A DNA stretch of 54,230 bases from Pseudomonas sivasensis (GTDB lineage: Bacteria > Pseudomonadota > Gammaproteobacteria > Pseudomonadales > Pseudomonadaceae), in contig NZ_JAAOWU010000027.1 of NCBI RefSeq assembly GCF_013778505.1, positions 1 to 54,230 on the forward strand, given 5' to 3'. Position 1 is the stretch's first letter; each line of letters starts with the position of its first letter. A model generated the notes under the pieces. The model saw only the letters and a list, made by a program, of their open reading frames with translations, ran no database searches and was not told the DNA's origin. The position numbers were made by a program, and so were the translations under genes. Shown one piece after another: positions 16,967 through 25,121 of the stretch.

Positions 16967-17830
16967 TCACTCAGTGGCAAACCGCTGCCTTTTTATCCGG
17001 TACATATCACCGTCTGCATGGCTGAGCAGCGTATCGGCGTCCTCTCCGTCCGCCGGATAGCACGCCACGCCGACACTGCAGGACGGCATTTGTACCCCGT
17101 CAAATTCAGCGCTCAACGGCTCGGCCATGACCGCGAGGATTTGCGCCACCCTCTCCGCGATAGCGTCCTTCGACGGCACATCGGTCAGCAGTACGGTGAA
17201 TTCATCACCGCCCATCCGTGCCACCAAGTCACTCTCGCGTACGCAGCGTTCCAACCGTCGAGCAATCACACACAGCACGCGATCGCCCATGGCATGGCCA
17301 TGCACATCGTTGATGCCCTTGAAGTCATTGATATCCAGAAACAGCAGCGCCAGGGTGCTGTTGTGAGTCTGTGCGGCGTGCAGGGCCTGGTTCAGTTGAT
17401 CATTGAACAACGACCGGTTGGTCAGCGCTGTCAGTGGGTCATGATGGGCGAGGAAGCGTAGTTCCTCTTCGGCTTTGGTAAGGGCTGTCACGTCCCTGGC
17501 GACCCCGATCCGTGCGCCCACCTCCTTGGACCAGAAAGCTGCCCACAGGATGTGCACGATACTGCCGTCCTTGCGGATATAGCGGTTGCGGAAGTCGACA
17601 TGGGGTTTGCCATTCATCACCCGGACAATCGAGGCCCGCGTGCGTGGCAGGTCTTCAGGGTGCATGTAATGGGTGATCAGAGTGCCGGTCAGTTCTTCTG
17701 CACGGTAGCCGAGCAATGCCTCGCAGGCATCGCTCACAAACACAATCTGGTTTTCACTGTCGACGACAAACACCGTATCCAGCATCAGGTGGATAAGTTT
17801 GGGATAGAGAGCTTGCAGGTCTACGGGCAT
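16967..17830 (-). CDS. PAS-GGDEF diguanylate cyclase
   Basis: 287 residues from the ATG at 17830. An upstream TTG or ATG (17896, 17866) is possible, and no candidate has a strong ribosome site. A PAS domain at about residues 13-115 contains LLGYRAEELTGT and RYIRKDGSIV, so it probably senses a small ligand or redox state in the cytoplasm; there are no membrane segments. A GGDEF domain spans about 125-285 with the intact motif GGDEF at 207-211. The RxxD inhibitory site (RESD, 198-201) sits exactly five residues before it, so product inhibition by c-di-GMP is expected. There is no EAL domain. Confidence 0.92.
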   Translation of the reverse strand: MPVDLQALYPKLIHLMLDTVFVVDSENQIVFVSDACEALLGYRAEELTGTLITHYMHPEDLPRTRASIVRVMNGKPHVDFRNRYIRKDGSIVHILWAAFWSKEVGARIGVARDVTALTKAEEELRFLAHHDPLTALTNRSLFNDQLNQALHAAQTHNSTLALLFLDINDFKGINDVHGHAMGDRVLCVIARRLERCVRESDLVARMGGDEFTVLLTDVPSKDAIAERVAQILAVMAEPLSAEFDGVQMPSCSVGVACYPADGEDADTLLSHADGDMYRIKRQRFATE

Positions 17831-17933
17831 GATGCATCGGGTATCCGGTTCATATCTGCCGATCATAGCCCGATCATGAAGGGCGGCGGCGAGCAATTCT
17901 GCTAATTTTCAGTGCCCTCTGCGGCTTTTCATC

Positions 17934-18479
17934 TCACACGGTCATTGCCTTGCGGCACACATCCAAAATTTCATCCGCCAATGGCGAGTCATCGGGACAG
18001 GCCCGGGATAACACCACGGCGCCGACCGCATGGGCGAACCGGTTGATCATCTGTTCCCGAGCGTCCTTATCCAGCTTGGCAGCGTCCTGTTGAAGGGCGG
18101 CCAATGCGTTTTCAATGCCTTCGGCGAACGTTGCCTTTACCGTTTGCGATTGACGCGCCGCGTCCCCGCACAGGGCCGACATCGTGCAACCCTGGCCGGG
18201 GGCATCACGGTGCTCTCTGGATACGTAGCGATTGAAGAACTCATCGGAGCCCAGCCCGGCGCTGTTGGTCAGCGATTGGGACAGCCCGTTTGCGGCGGCT
18301 TCAGCCATTAAGTCGGCTTTGGACCCGAAATGCTTGTAAAACCCGCCATGGGTGAACCCGGCTTCTGCCATCAGGTCTGCCACGCCGACGCCGTCATAGC
18401 CGCGCTCACGGAACAATCTGGAGGCCGTTTCGACGATGTGCGCGCGGTTTAACTGCACTTGTGCCTTGCTGACCCTCAT
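17934..18479 (-). CDS. TetR-family transcriptional regulator
   Basis: 181 residues with an N-terminal HTH at about residues 12-58 (AHIVETASRLFRERGYDGVG, GFTHGGFYKHFGSKADL) and a ligand-binding domain typical of the subgroup that controls short-chain dehydrogenases (EHRDAPGQGCTMSALCGDAA). It is divergent from the SDR gene at 18624. The 144-bp gap holds two palindromes that are good operator candidates. Confidence 0.92.
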   Translation of the reverse strand: MRVSKAQVQLNRAHIVETASRLFRERGYDGVGVADLMAEAGFTHGGFYKHFGSKADLMAEAAANGLSQSLTNSAGLGSDEFFNRYVSREHRDAPGQGCTMSALCGDAARQSQTVKATFAEGIENALAALQQDAAKLDKDAREQMINRFAHAVGAVVLSRACPDDSPLADEILDVCRKAMTV

Positions 18480-18525
18480 ACCTTTACCCTCGCTGGTGAC
18501 GACTGTTTTCGGTGCTCACTATACA

Positions 18526-18545
18526 TTGATGTCAATCAACATCAA
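18526..18545. promoter_or_regulatory. Palindromic operator candidate 1 (TetR)
   Basis: TTGATGT and ACATCAA form a perfect 7-bp inverted repeat around 6 bp. It lies about 47 bp upstream of the TetR start, on the TetR-proximal side of the gap. Confidence 0.55.
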
Positions 18546-18563
18546 AACCATTGACGGATAAGA

Positions 18564-18581
18564 TTATGATCGACATCATAA
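18564..18581. promoter_or_regulatory. Palindromic operator candidate 2 (TetR)
   Basis: TTATGAT and ATCATAA form a perfect 7-bp inverted repeat around CGAC, 37 bp centre to centre from the first palindrome and 42 bp before the SDR start. The shared TGAT/ATCA core suggests one regulator binds both. Confidence 0.6.
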
Positions 18582-18623
18582 ACCCCGCCACACTCAATCA
18601 TCGTTAATCCAGAGAGCACAGTC

Positions 18624-19409
18624 ATGACGAACGCTTCTTCTATCCTGATTACCGGCGCGTCCAGCGGCATTGGCGCCACCTATGCCGAGCGCTTCGCTCA
18701 GCGCGGCCACAACCTGGTACTGGTCGCCCGCGACAAGGCGCGGCTGGAAGCGCTGGCGGCGCGCTTGCGCCAGGAGCACGGTGTTGATGTCGACGTGCTA
18801 CAGGCCGACCTTACCCAGGAGGCGGACTTGGCTGTGGTCGAAGCGCGCCTGCGCGATGACACGCGCATCGGTGTGCTGATCAACAACGCCGGCGCGGCCC
18901 AGACGGGAGATTTCCTGGCGCAGACGGGCGAGAGCATTGAGCAACTGATCGCGCTGAACGTCACCTCGCTGACGCGACTCGCCCGCGCAGTCGCACCGAG
19001 GTTGGTGCAGGCCGGCGAGGGGGCAATCGTGAATATTGGCTCGGTGGTTGGTCTGGCGCCGGAGTTGGGAATGACGCTGTATGGCGCGACCAAAGCGTTC
19101 GTGCAATTCCTTTCCCAGGGCATGAGCATTGAGCTTTCTGGCAAAGGCGTTTATGTGCAAGCGGTGTTGCCGGCAGCCACCCGTACGGAAATCTGGGAGC
19201 GCTCGGGCATCGACATCAACACGCTGCCAGAGGTCATGGATGTGGGTGAACTGGTGGATGCCGCACTGGTCGGTTTTGACCGGCGTGAACTCGTGACCAT
19301 CCCGCCACTGCATGACGCCGCGCGCTGGGACGGTCTTCAGTCCGCGCGTCAGGGCTTGTTGTCGGAGCTGCGTCAGGCTCGCGCTGCTGAGCGCTATCGC
19401 CCACAGTAA
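18624..19409 (+). CDS. SDR-family NAD(P)-dependent oxidoreductase
   Basis: 261 residues with the classical short-chain dehydrogenase pattern: cofactor motif LITGASSGIG at 8-17, LINNAG near 88, the catalytic serine in NIGSVVG and the catalytic pair in YGATK near residue 154. The layout resembles the DltE/YqjQ-like group that acts on diverse alcohols or ketones. It is transcribed away from the TetR gene, its probable repressor, with two operators between them. The substrate is unknown. Confidence 0.9.
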   Translation: MTNASSILITGASSGIGATYAERFAQRGHNLVLVARDKARLEALAARLRQEHGVDVDVLQADLTQEADLAVVEARLRDDTRIGVLINNAGAAQTGDFLAQTGESIEQLIALNVTSLTRLARAVAPRLVQAGEGAIVNIGSVVGLAPELGMTLYGATKAFVQFLSQGMSIELSGKGVYVQAVLPAATRTEIWERSGIDINTLPEVMDVGELVDAALVGFDRRELVTIPPLHDAARWDGLQSARQGLLSELRQARAAERYRPQ

Positions 19410-19477
19410 CGGGTGCGTGTTTGAGTCCACGGCGCAGGCTTTGGCCTATGGGGACGCGGGGCGGACTAAAGGGAAGG

Positions 19478-19488
19478 TTGTCGTACAA
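19478..19488. promoter_or_regulatory. FadR-type operator A, upstream of the regulator gene
   Basis: TTGTCGTACAA, the most symmetric member of the five-site set (TTGT-N3-ACAA, extended to 13 bp by flanking G and C). It lies 52 bp before the regulator ATG, consistent with autoregulation. Confidence 0.7.
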
Positions 19489-19539
19489 CTGAATGCGCTA
19501 TGATGGGCATTCATTCGCCAACCGAGATACCTGTTCTTG

Positions 19540-20319
19540 ATGGACAACCCGAACGTCCAGCCCACCGTTCGCCGCCGGCACCGCAGTCTGGCTGAAGAAT
19601 TGGTCACCGAGCTTTCCCGGCGCATTTGCAGCGGGGAGCTCCCGCGAGCAACCAAGCTGCCTACCGAATCTGAAGTGATGGCCGAGCACGGTGTGAGTCG
19701 CACCGTGGTGCGCGAGGCCATTTCGCGTCTGCAAGCGTCTGGCCTGGTGGAAACGCGGCACGGCGTCGGCACGTTTGTGAAGGATATTCCCAGCCCCAGC
19801 GGATTTCGGATTGACCCTGACACCATCGTCACCTTGCAGGACGTGCTGGCAGTGCTGGAGTTGCGCATCTGCCTGGAAGTAGAAGCTGCCGGTCTGGCCT
19901 GCCTGGGTCGCACCGACCAGCAATTGCAGGTGATGCGCGACTCGCTGGACGCGCTGAATTCGCGGGCGGTGAGTGCCGACTACGCGGTATCGGCGGACTT
20001 CCAGTTTCACCAGCAGATCGCGCTGGCCACCGGCAATCGCTACTTCACCGACATCATGTTGCACCTGGGGGTCAACATCCTGCCGCGTACGCGCCTGCAC
20101 TCAAAACGCTTGGCCAATGCCAACAAGGAACCTTACCTGGAGCGCCTGAGCCGCGAGCACGAGGATATCTACAAAGCCATCCTGCGCCGTGACGCAGACG
20201 CCGCTCGCGCCGCGATGCGCCTGCACTTGTCCAACAGTCGCGAGCGTATGCGCCGGGCCTATGAAGCCGCCGCCGCTGAATTGTCGAACGGCCCCGCTGC
20301 GGTGAACGCGCCGCCCTGA
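19540..20319 (+). CDS. FadR/GntR-family regulator of the galacturonate locus
   Basis: 259 residues from the ATG at 19540; a TTG one codon earlier is possible. The winged HTH occupies about residues 14-75 (LAEELVTELSRRICSGELPR, VSRTVVREAISRLQASGLV) and an all-helical FCD domain follows with metal-binding-type residues in DFQFHQQIALATGN and REHEDIYKAI. Regulators of this type bind TNGTNNNACNA sites, which matches the TTGTCGTACAA element before this gene and four related sites in the locus. It probably represses the locus until a uronate- or aldarate-derived ligand binds. It converges on udh, overlapping by 61 bp. Confidence 0.93.
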   Translation: MDNPNVQPTVRRRHRSLAEELVTELSRRICSGELPRATKLPTESEVMAEHGVSRTVVREAISRLQASGLVETRHGVGTFVKDIPSPSGFRIDPDTIVTLQDVLAVLELRICLEVEAAGLACLGRTDQQLQVMRDSLDALNSRAVSADYAVSADFQFHQQIALATGNRYFTDIMLHLGVNILPRTRLHSKRLANANKEPYLERLSREHEDIYKAILRRDADAARAAMRLHLSNSRERMRRAYEAAAAELSNGPAAVNAPP

Positions 20320-21092
20320 AGTCGGCCACCGGGCTCATCCGCCGACGGTTGCGGTTGCTGCTCGACCTTGGCGCGAAAGGGTTCCGAGCTGTCCTGCGGC
20401 GCAAAGCCCAGGTGCTCGGCGTGCCGATTGCTCCACCAGCGCTCCTTATTGTCCGAAACGCCATACACCACACTGTGCCCCACATCCTTGGCCAGCAGGG
20501 CGCGGGCCACCAGGTGATCGAGGTCCGCGTAACTCAGCCAGGTGTGCAGCATCCGCCGGTTGCGCGGTTCGGGGAACGACGAGCCGATGCGCAAGCTCAC
20601 GGTTTCAATCCCGTATCGATGAAAGTAGAACGCCGCCAGGTCTTCGCCGTATGCCTTGGAAAGCGCGTAGTAACCATCCGGGCGGCGCTGTGCGTGCACA
20701 TCCAGTTCAACGTCTTGAGGGTAAAAACCGGTGACGTGATTGGAGCTGGCGAACACAACCCGTTTGACGCCCTGTTGTCGCGCCGCCTCGTAAATGTGGA
20801 AGGTGCCGCGAATATTTGCGTCGAGAATTTCTTCGAACGGCCGCTCCACTGAAATCCCGCCCAAATGCACGATCGCGTCAACGCCGTCGACCAGCGCCGC
20901 CACGGCAGCCTTGTAGGCCAGGTTGCACTGGATCACTTCGTCGTGTTCACCCGCGCTGGGCGCCATCGCGCTGATGTCCGAGGCGCGCACGATGTGGGCA
21001 TGGGCCTGCAAGGTTTCCCGCAGGATATGCCCCAGGCCGCCGGCGGCGCCGGTGAGCAAAATGCGGGTGAAGGGTTTGGGTTGTGTGGTCAT
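20259..21092 (-). CDS. udh: Uronate dehydrogenase
   Basis: 277 residues from the ATG at 21092, which has GGAAG upstream. The Rossmann motif is LLTGAAGGLG at 12-21, with the catalytic YALSK at 142-146 and the Udh-type segments IVHLGGISVERPFEEIL, FASSNHVTGFY and RIGSSFPEPRNRRM. It oxidises galacturonate or glucuronate to the aldarolactone with NAD+. It follows kdgM by 86 bp, presumably in one operon under operator B. Its C-terminal end overlaps the convergent regulator gene by 61 bp and carries an Ala-rich tail past the usual end of the family. Confidence 0.95.
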   Translation of the reverse strand: MTTQPKPFTRILLTGAAGGLGHILRETLQAHAHIVRASDISAMAPSAGEHDEVIQCNLAYKAAVAALVDGVDAIVHLGGISVERPFEEILDANIRGTFHIYEAARQQGVKRVVFASSNHVTGFYPQDVELDVHAQRRPDGYYALSKAYGEDLAAFYFHRYGIETVSLRIGSSFPEPRNRRMLHTWLSYADLDHLVARALLAKDVGHSVVYGVSDNKERWWSNRHAEHLGFAPQDSSEPFRAKVEQQPQPSADEPGGRLQGGAFTAAGPFDNSAAAAS

Positions 21093-21178
21093 GGTCAGGT
21101 CTTCCATTGAGCGCTGAATGCAAAGCGATTGCCTGGCGAGCGATGCGCGTTCGCCAGGCAAGTCGCGGGGAGGGGGCT

Positions 21179-21904
21179 TTACATGAAGTTGTATTGAACG
21201 CCCAAGCGCCACCGCGCCTGACGGTCTTCTGAGGTGGAGTTGACCTTCACATCACCAATCTCCATGAACGGGGCCCATTCCTTGGTGAGCTTGTATTTGA
21301 CGATCAGGTTCTGTTCGTAATCGCTCTTCTTGTTGTCGTAGCGGATGTAGTCAGTCTTGAAATAGATGAACTGATATTCGTACGCCCACTTACTGGCCGG
21401 CGTGTAGCCGAGCCAGCCCTCGAAACGATGGGTGGTCTGGTCATCCTTGATGTGATCGGGCAAATCCTCGTTGACCTGATCGCGGTCCAGCTTCTTGGTG
21501 TCCAGGCGATAGCGCGTGGCGGCGTAGAAGGCGTCGTTGATCTTGTAGTTGTACTTGAGGCCCAGCTTGTAGGTGGTCGAGTCCTTCGAGCTGTCCATCT
21601 GGAACGCGGGGGTCAACGTCGATTGCGGGCTGAGCTTGTAGTTGTAGCTGACGGTGAACTCATGCCCGTTGTTGACCATGTTGTCGTACGCGACATCTTC
21701 ACGGTCCCCGGCTGTGCGGTATTTCATCTCCGCTTCAAATCCCAGGCCACTGTCCAGACGGTAGTTGAGCTTGATTCGATCAGCGTGGGCGCTGTCTTCC
21801 TCGGTGAACTGGTGGCGGTAGTTGATGCTGGCAGAGTCAGCGCTGACGTAGAGCGGCAGGCTGAAGGTCAGGGCAGTAACGAGCGTGCGTAGGGTGGTGT
21901 TCAT
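21179..21904 (-). CDS. kdgM: KdgM-family oligogalacturonate-type outer membrane porin
   Basis: 241 residues: a signal peptide of about 22 residues (LVTALTFSLPLYVSADS), then alternating amphipathic strands rich in Tyr and charged residues (SINYRHQFTEED, AEMKYRTAGDRE, LKYNYKINDAFY), ending in the outer-membrane signature GVQYNFM. KdgM channels pass acidic oligogalacturonates in pectin degraders. Its place beside udh, kdgD and a GH28 enzyme fits galacturonate or short oligomer entry. Operator B and an A-rich motif lie in its leader. Confidence 0.9.
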   Translation of the reverse strand: MNTTLRTLVTALTFSLPLYVSADSASINYRHQFTEEDSAHADRIKLNYRLDSGLGFEAEMKYRTAGDREDVAYDNMVNNGHEFTVSYNYKLSPQSTLTPAFQMDSSKDSTTYKLGLKYNYKINDAFYAATRYRLDTKKLDRDQVNEDLPDHIKDDQTTHRFEGWLGYTPASKWAYEYQFIYFKTDYIRYDNKKSDYEQNLIVKYKLTKEWAPFMEIGDVKVNSTSEDRQARWRLGVQYNFM

Positions 21905-21913
21905 ACGGTCTTC

Positions 21914-21928
21914 TTTTTTGTTTTTGTT
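21914..21928 (-). promoter_or_regulatory. A-rich Hfq/Crc-type (CA) motif before kdgM
   Basis: The minus strand reads AACAAAAACAAAAAA just ahead of the AGAAGA ribosome site, with several AANAANAA matches. It suggests catabolite control of porin translation. Confidence 0.5.
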
Positions 21929-22000
21929 AGGGTCGTTTGACGGTTGCTACGGCAATACGTTGTTGCGTGTGGCTCTCATCTAAGGTGCCGATATACGTTA

Positions 22001-22011
22001 TCGTACGACAA
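22001..22011. promoter_or_regulatory. FadR-type operator B, upstream of kdgM-udh
   Basis: TCGTACGACAA, equal on the other strand to TTGTCGTACGA, a one-mismatch version of TTGT-N3-ACAA. It lies 97 bp before the kdgM start in the 359-bp divergent gap. Confidence 0.6.
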
Positions 22012-22188
22012 GATGACTCGTCTACCGCCCATCGATCGTTTTGAAACACTTTGAAACATATGTCCCCGTCGAATAGGGCTTTACAGCAATCTTCGTTATT
22101 CCTTAGTTGTCTTTAAAAATAGGGCTTTTACGGCGTTTTACGTGAAAAGCAGTGGATTGCGGGGCAGGTTATTGGCTCTTTTCAAGTG

Positions 22189-22199
22189 TTGTACGATGA
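22189..22199. promoter_or_regulatory. FadR-type operator C, upstream of the enolase/ABC operon
   Basis: TTGTACGATGA, identical to operator D in front of kdgD over the 13 bp GTTGTACGATGAC. It lies 65 bp before the start of the enolase-family gene. The rest of the 359-bp gap shows only AT-rich promoter-like sequence. Confidence 0.7.
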
Positions 22200-22263
22200 C
22201 CTATGATCGGTCGCAACAGACGACATTCCTGTCTCAAATCCAATAAGAAGGCTTAAGACGTCC

Positions 22264-23418
22264 ATGAGAATCACAGCAGTCAACGTCCAGGTATTTTCCT
22301 ACCCGACCCGCCGCGCAGTGGACAGCGCTGGCCATGCTCACCCCGGTGATGTCACCCAGGCGCAGATGGCTTTGCTGCGCATCCAGACTGAAGACGGGCA
22401 GGAGGGTTTTGCATTCGGCGCCCCTGAATTGATCCGTCCTTATGTGTTGGATGGGTTTGTGCGCAAAGTGCTGGTGGGGCAGAACGCCTTTGATCGCGAA
22501 AAGATCTGGCAAGACCTCGCCCATTGGCAGCGTGGCAGTGCCAGCCAACTGACCGACCGCGCCTTGGCCCTGGTTGAGCAGGCTCTGTGGGATTGGGCAG
22601 GACGCAAACTCGGCGTGCCAGTGCACAAGTTGATCGGTGGTTTTCGCGACAAGGTGCCGGCCTACGGCTCGACCATGTGTGGCGACGAACTGCCCGGCGG
22701 CCTCGCAACCCCCGAAGACTACGGCCGCTTTGCCGAGACCCTGGTGCAGCGTGGCTACAAGGCAATCAAGCTGCACACATGGATGCCGCCGGTGTCCTTC
22801 GCGCCAAGCCCGCGCATCGATGTCAAGGCTTGCGCTGCTGTGCGTGAGGCGGTGGGCCCGGACATCGCGTTGATGCTCGACGGTTACCACTGGTACAGCC
22901 GCACCGAGGCGCTGTACATCGGTCGCGAGCTGGAGAAACTCGACTTCGCCTGGTTTGAAGAACCGATGATGGAAGAGTCAGCCGAGTCCTATGCCTGGCT
23001 CGCGGGGCAACTGGATATTCCGGTGCTCGGCCCGGAAACCCTGTCCGGCAAACACCTCGCCCGCGCCAGTTGGGTCAAGCACGATGTGTGCGATATCTTG
23101 CGTGCCGGTGTCGCGGGCGTCGGTGGTATTGCGCCGTGCCTGAAGGTCGCGCACCTGGCCGAATCGTTTGGCATGGACTGCGAAATTCACGGCAACGGCG
23201 CCGCTAACCTGGCGGTGGTCGGTGCGATCAAGAACTGCACCTGGTACGAGCGTGGCCTGCTCCACCCGTACCTGGATTACGACGAAGTACCGGCCTACCT
23301 CAATCGCTTGGTGGACCCGATGGACAGCGACGGTTTTGTGCACCTGTCCGACTTGCCGGGCCTGGGCGAAGACATCGATTTCAACTACATCGAGACCAAT
23401 ACGCTTAAAAGCTTCTGA
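22264..23418 (+). CDS. Enolase-superfamily acid-sugar enzyme (mandelate racemase subgroup)
   Basis: 384 residues. The C-terminal barrel has candidate catalytic residues K169 and H171 (AIKLHTW), metal ligands D206 (LMLDGYH), E232 (FEEP) and E258 (GPET), and H309 (EIHGNGAA) as the second general base. This is the pattern of acid-sugar dehydratases or cycloisomerases, not glucarate dehydratase proper. It heads an operon with an ABC importer, under operator C, with udh and kdgD in the same regulon. It therefore probably acts on galactarate or galactarolactone to give the KdgD substrate. The exact reaction is inferred. AATAAGAA precedes the ribosome site. Confidence 0.85.
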   Translation: MRITAVNVQVFSYPTRRAVDSAGHAHPGDVTQAQMALLRIQTEDGQEGFAFGAPELIRPYVLDGFVRKVLVGQNAFDREKIWQDLAHWQRGSASQLTDRALALVEQALWDWAGRKLGVPVHKLIGGFRDKVPAYGSTMCGDELPGGLATPEDYGRFAETLVQRGYKAIKLHTWMPPVSFAPSPRIDVKACAAVREAVGPDIALMLDGYHWYSRTEALYIGRELEKLDFAWFEEPMMEESAESYAWLAGQLDIPVLGPETLSGKHLARASWVKHDVCDILRAGVAGVGGIAPCLKVAHLAESFGMDCEIHGNGAANLAVVGAIKNCTWYERGLLHPYLDYDEVPAYLNRLVDPMDSDGFVHLSDLPGLGEDIDFNYIETNTLKSF

Positions 23419-23489
23419 CTTTACACGGTCAGTCCGGCATGCGTCGGGCTGATCAAGAGCCCTATAAATATAAAAAAGGCACTCTTGTT

Positions 23490-25100
23490 ATGAGCATTTT
23501 CCCTTCGCTGTGGGCGCGGGTGTTCGTCGCCGCGCTGGCCGTTACCGCCGTACCGGCAAGCTTTGCCAAAACGCCGGCCGATCAACTGATCGTCGGCATG
23601 AGCATGATCAACCTGTTGTCCCTCGACCCAGCTGCCGCCACGGGTCTGGATGTGTCGGAAATCAACGCCAACCTGTATGACATGTTGCTGGTGCAGGACG
23701 TCGCCCAACCAGACCGACTGGTGCCAGCGCTGGCCGAGCGCTGGCAGGTCAGTGAGGACCGCAAGACCCTGACCTTTAACCTGCGCACCGGGGTGAAGTT
23801 CCAGTCCGGCAATGACTTGAGCGCCGAAGACGTTGCCTGGTCGCTGCACCGGGTGCTCAAGCTCAACCTCGCACTCGCTTCCACCTGGAAGGCCTACGGC
23901 TTCACTGCCGAAAACGTCGAGCGCTACATGCGCGCCACGGACCCCACCACCTTCGTGATCGAACTGCCAAGGCCGACCGACCCGCTGCTGGTGCTCAACA
24001 CCCTGGCGACCTCGCCAAGTGCGTTCATCCTCGACCGCAAAAAAGTCCTCGAACACCAGAAGGGCAGCGACATGGGCGCCGCCTGGCTGGTGACTCACGC
24101 GGCCGGCAGTGGCGCATTCGTGCTCAATGACTGGCGTGCCAACGACGTGATCCTGATGACGCGCTTCGATGGTTACTGGGGCGGCCCGGCCAAGCTCAAG
24201 CGCATCGTGATGCGCAACATGACCGAGTCGCAGTCATTGCGACTGATGATCGAGCGCGGTGACCTGGATATCGCCAAAGGCATGTCCGCGCCGGACATCG
24301 AAGCCCTGCAGAAGAGCGACAAAGTACGCACCCAGACCCTGCAACGCGGCACCTTGTATTACGTGGCCCTGAGTGTGAAGCAGCCAATGTTCGCCGACGC
24401 CCGTGTGCGCAAGGCCGTGCGCTCGCTGATCGATTACCAGGGGATCAACCAGACGGTCATGCCCCATTACGGCGTGATCAACCAGCGGCCGCTGCCATTG
24501 GGCCTGGCCGCGCGCCTGCCGGACCCTGGCTACAAGCTCAACGTCGAGCAGGCCAAAGCCTTACTGGCTGAAGCCGGTTACCCGAACGGCTTCAAGACCA
24601 CCATCCGCGTGCTGGCCGAACCGCCGTTTATCAACATCGCCTCCAACCTGCAATCGACCCTGGCCCAGGCCGGCATCGAAGCCAGCATCATCACCGGCAC
24701 CGGTAACCAGATCTACGGCGCCATGCGCGAGCGCACGTTCGACATCATCGTCGGTCGTGGCGGTGGCGGGGCGGAGCGTCATCCCCATTCCAGCCTGCGC
24801 ACCCTGGTGTACAACCCGGATAACCGCGATGAAGCCAAGCTCACCAACTTCCAGGGCTGGCGCACGTCGTTCTACAGCCCTGAGTTGAACCAGTTGATTG
24901 AGAGCGCGGAAGTCGAGCCGGATGCCGGTAAGCAACTGACTCAGTACCGCGAGATTCAGGAGCAGGTCGATCAACAGGTCGGAGCCATTTTGCCGGTCTC
25001 GCAGATGACCGACACCGTGGTGGTGTACACCGACGTGGCCGACTTCCAGGGCCATACCGCTGCGACCACGCGCTACAAAGACGTCTACAAAAAGCGCTGA
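23490..25100 (+). CDS. Peptide/opine-type ABC transporter substrate-binding protein 1
   Basis: 536 residues from the ATG at 23490. A signal peptide of about 25 residues ends at ASFAKTPA. The SBP_bac_5 (DppA/OppA) fold is shown by LAERWQVSEDRKTLTFNLR, GVKFQSGNDLSAEDVAWSLH and RFDGYWGGPAKLKRIV. It is closely related over its full length to the second binding protein at 26205. It differs near the C-terminal third by an inserted Gly run (VGRGGGGAERH) and loss of the Pro-Tyr-Phe segment, so ligand preference may have diverged. It belongs to the enolase operon, so sugar acids or oligogalacturonates are more likely ligands than peptides. Confidence 0.92.
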   Translation: MSIFPSLWARVFVAALAVTAVPASFAKTPADQLIVGMSMINLLSLDPAAATGLDVSEINANLYDMLLVQDVAQPDRLVPALAERWQVSEDRKTLTFNLRTGVKFQSGNDLSAEDVAWSLHRVLKLNLALASTWKAYGFTAENVERYMRATDPTTFVIELPRPTDPLLVLNTLATSPSAFILDRKKVLEHQKGSDMGAAWLVTHAAGSGAFVLNDWRANDVILMTRFDGYWGGPAKLKRIVMRNMTESQSLRLMIERGDLDIAKGMSAPDIEALQKSDKVRTQTLQRGTLYYVALSVKQPMFADARVRKAVRSLIDYQGINQTVMPHYGVINQRPLPLGLAARLPDPGYKLNVEQAKALLAEAGYPNGFKTTIRVLAEPPFINIASNLQSTLAQAGIEASIITGTGNQIYGAMRERTFDIIVGRGGGGAERHPHSSLRTLVYNPDNRDEAKLTNFQGWRTSFYSPELNQLIESAEVEPDAGKQLTQYREIQEQVDQQVGAILPVSQMTDTVVVYTDVADFQGHTAATTRYKDVYKKR

Positions 25101-25121
25101 TCGATTTACCAGGAGCTCACT

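Noticed and set aside
16669..16970. Short overlapping frames on both strands (69 and 67 codons)
   Set aside because: No ribosome site or recognised family; they occupy the same DNA on opposite strands. Left as an unassigned stretch.
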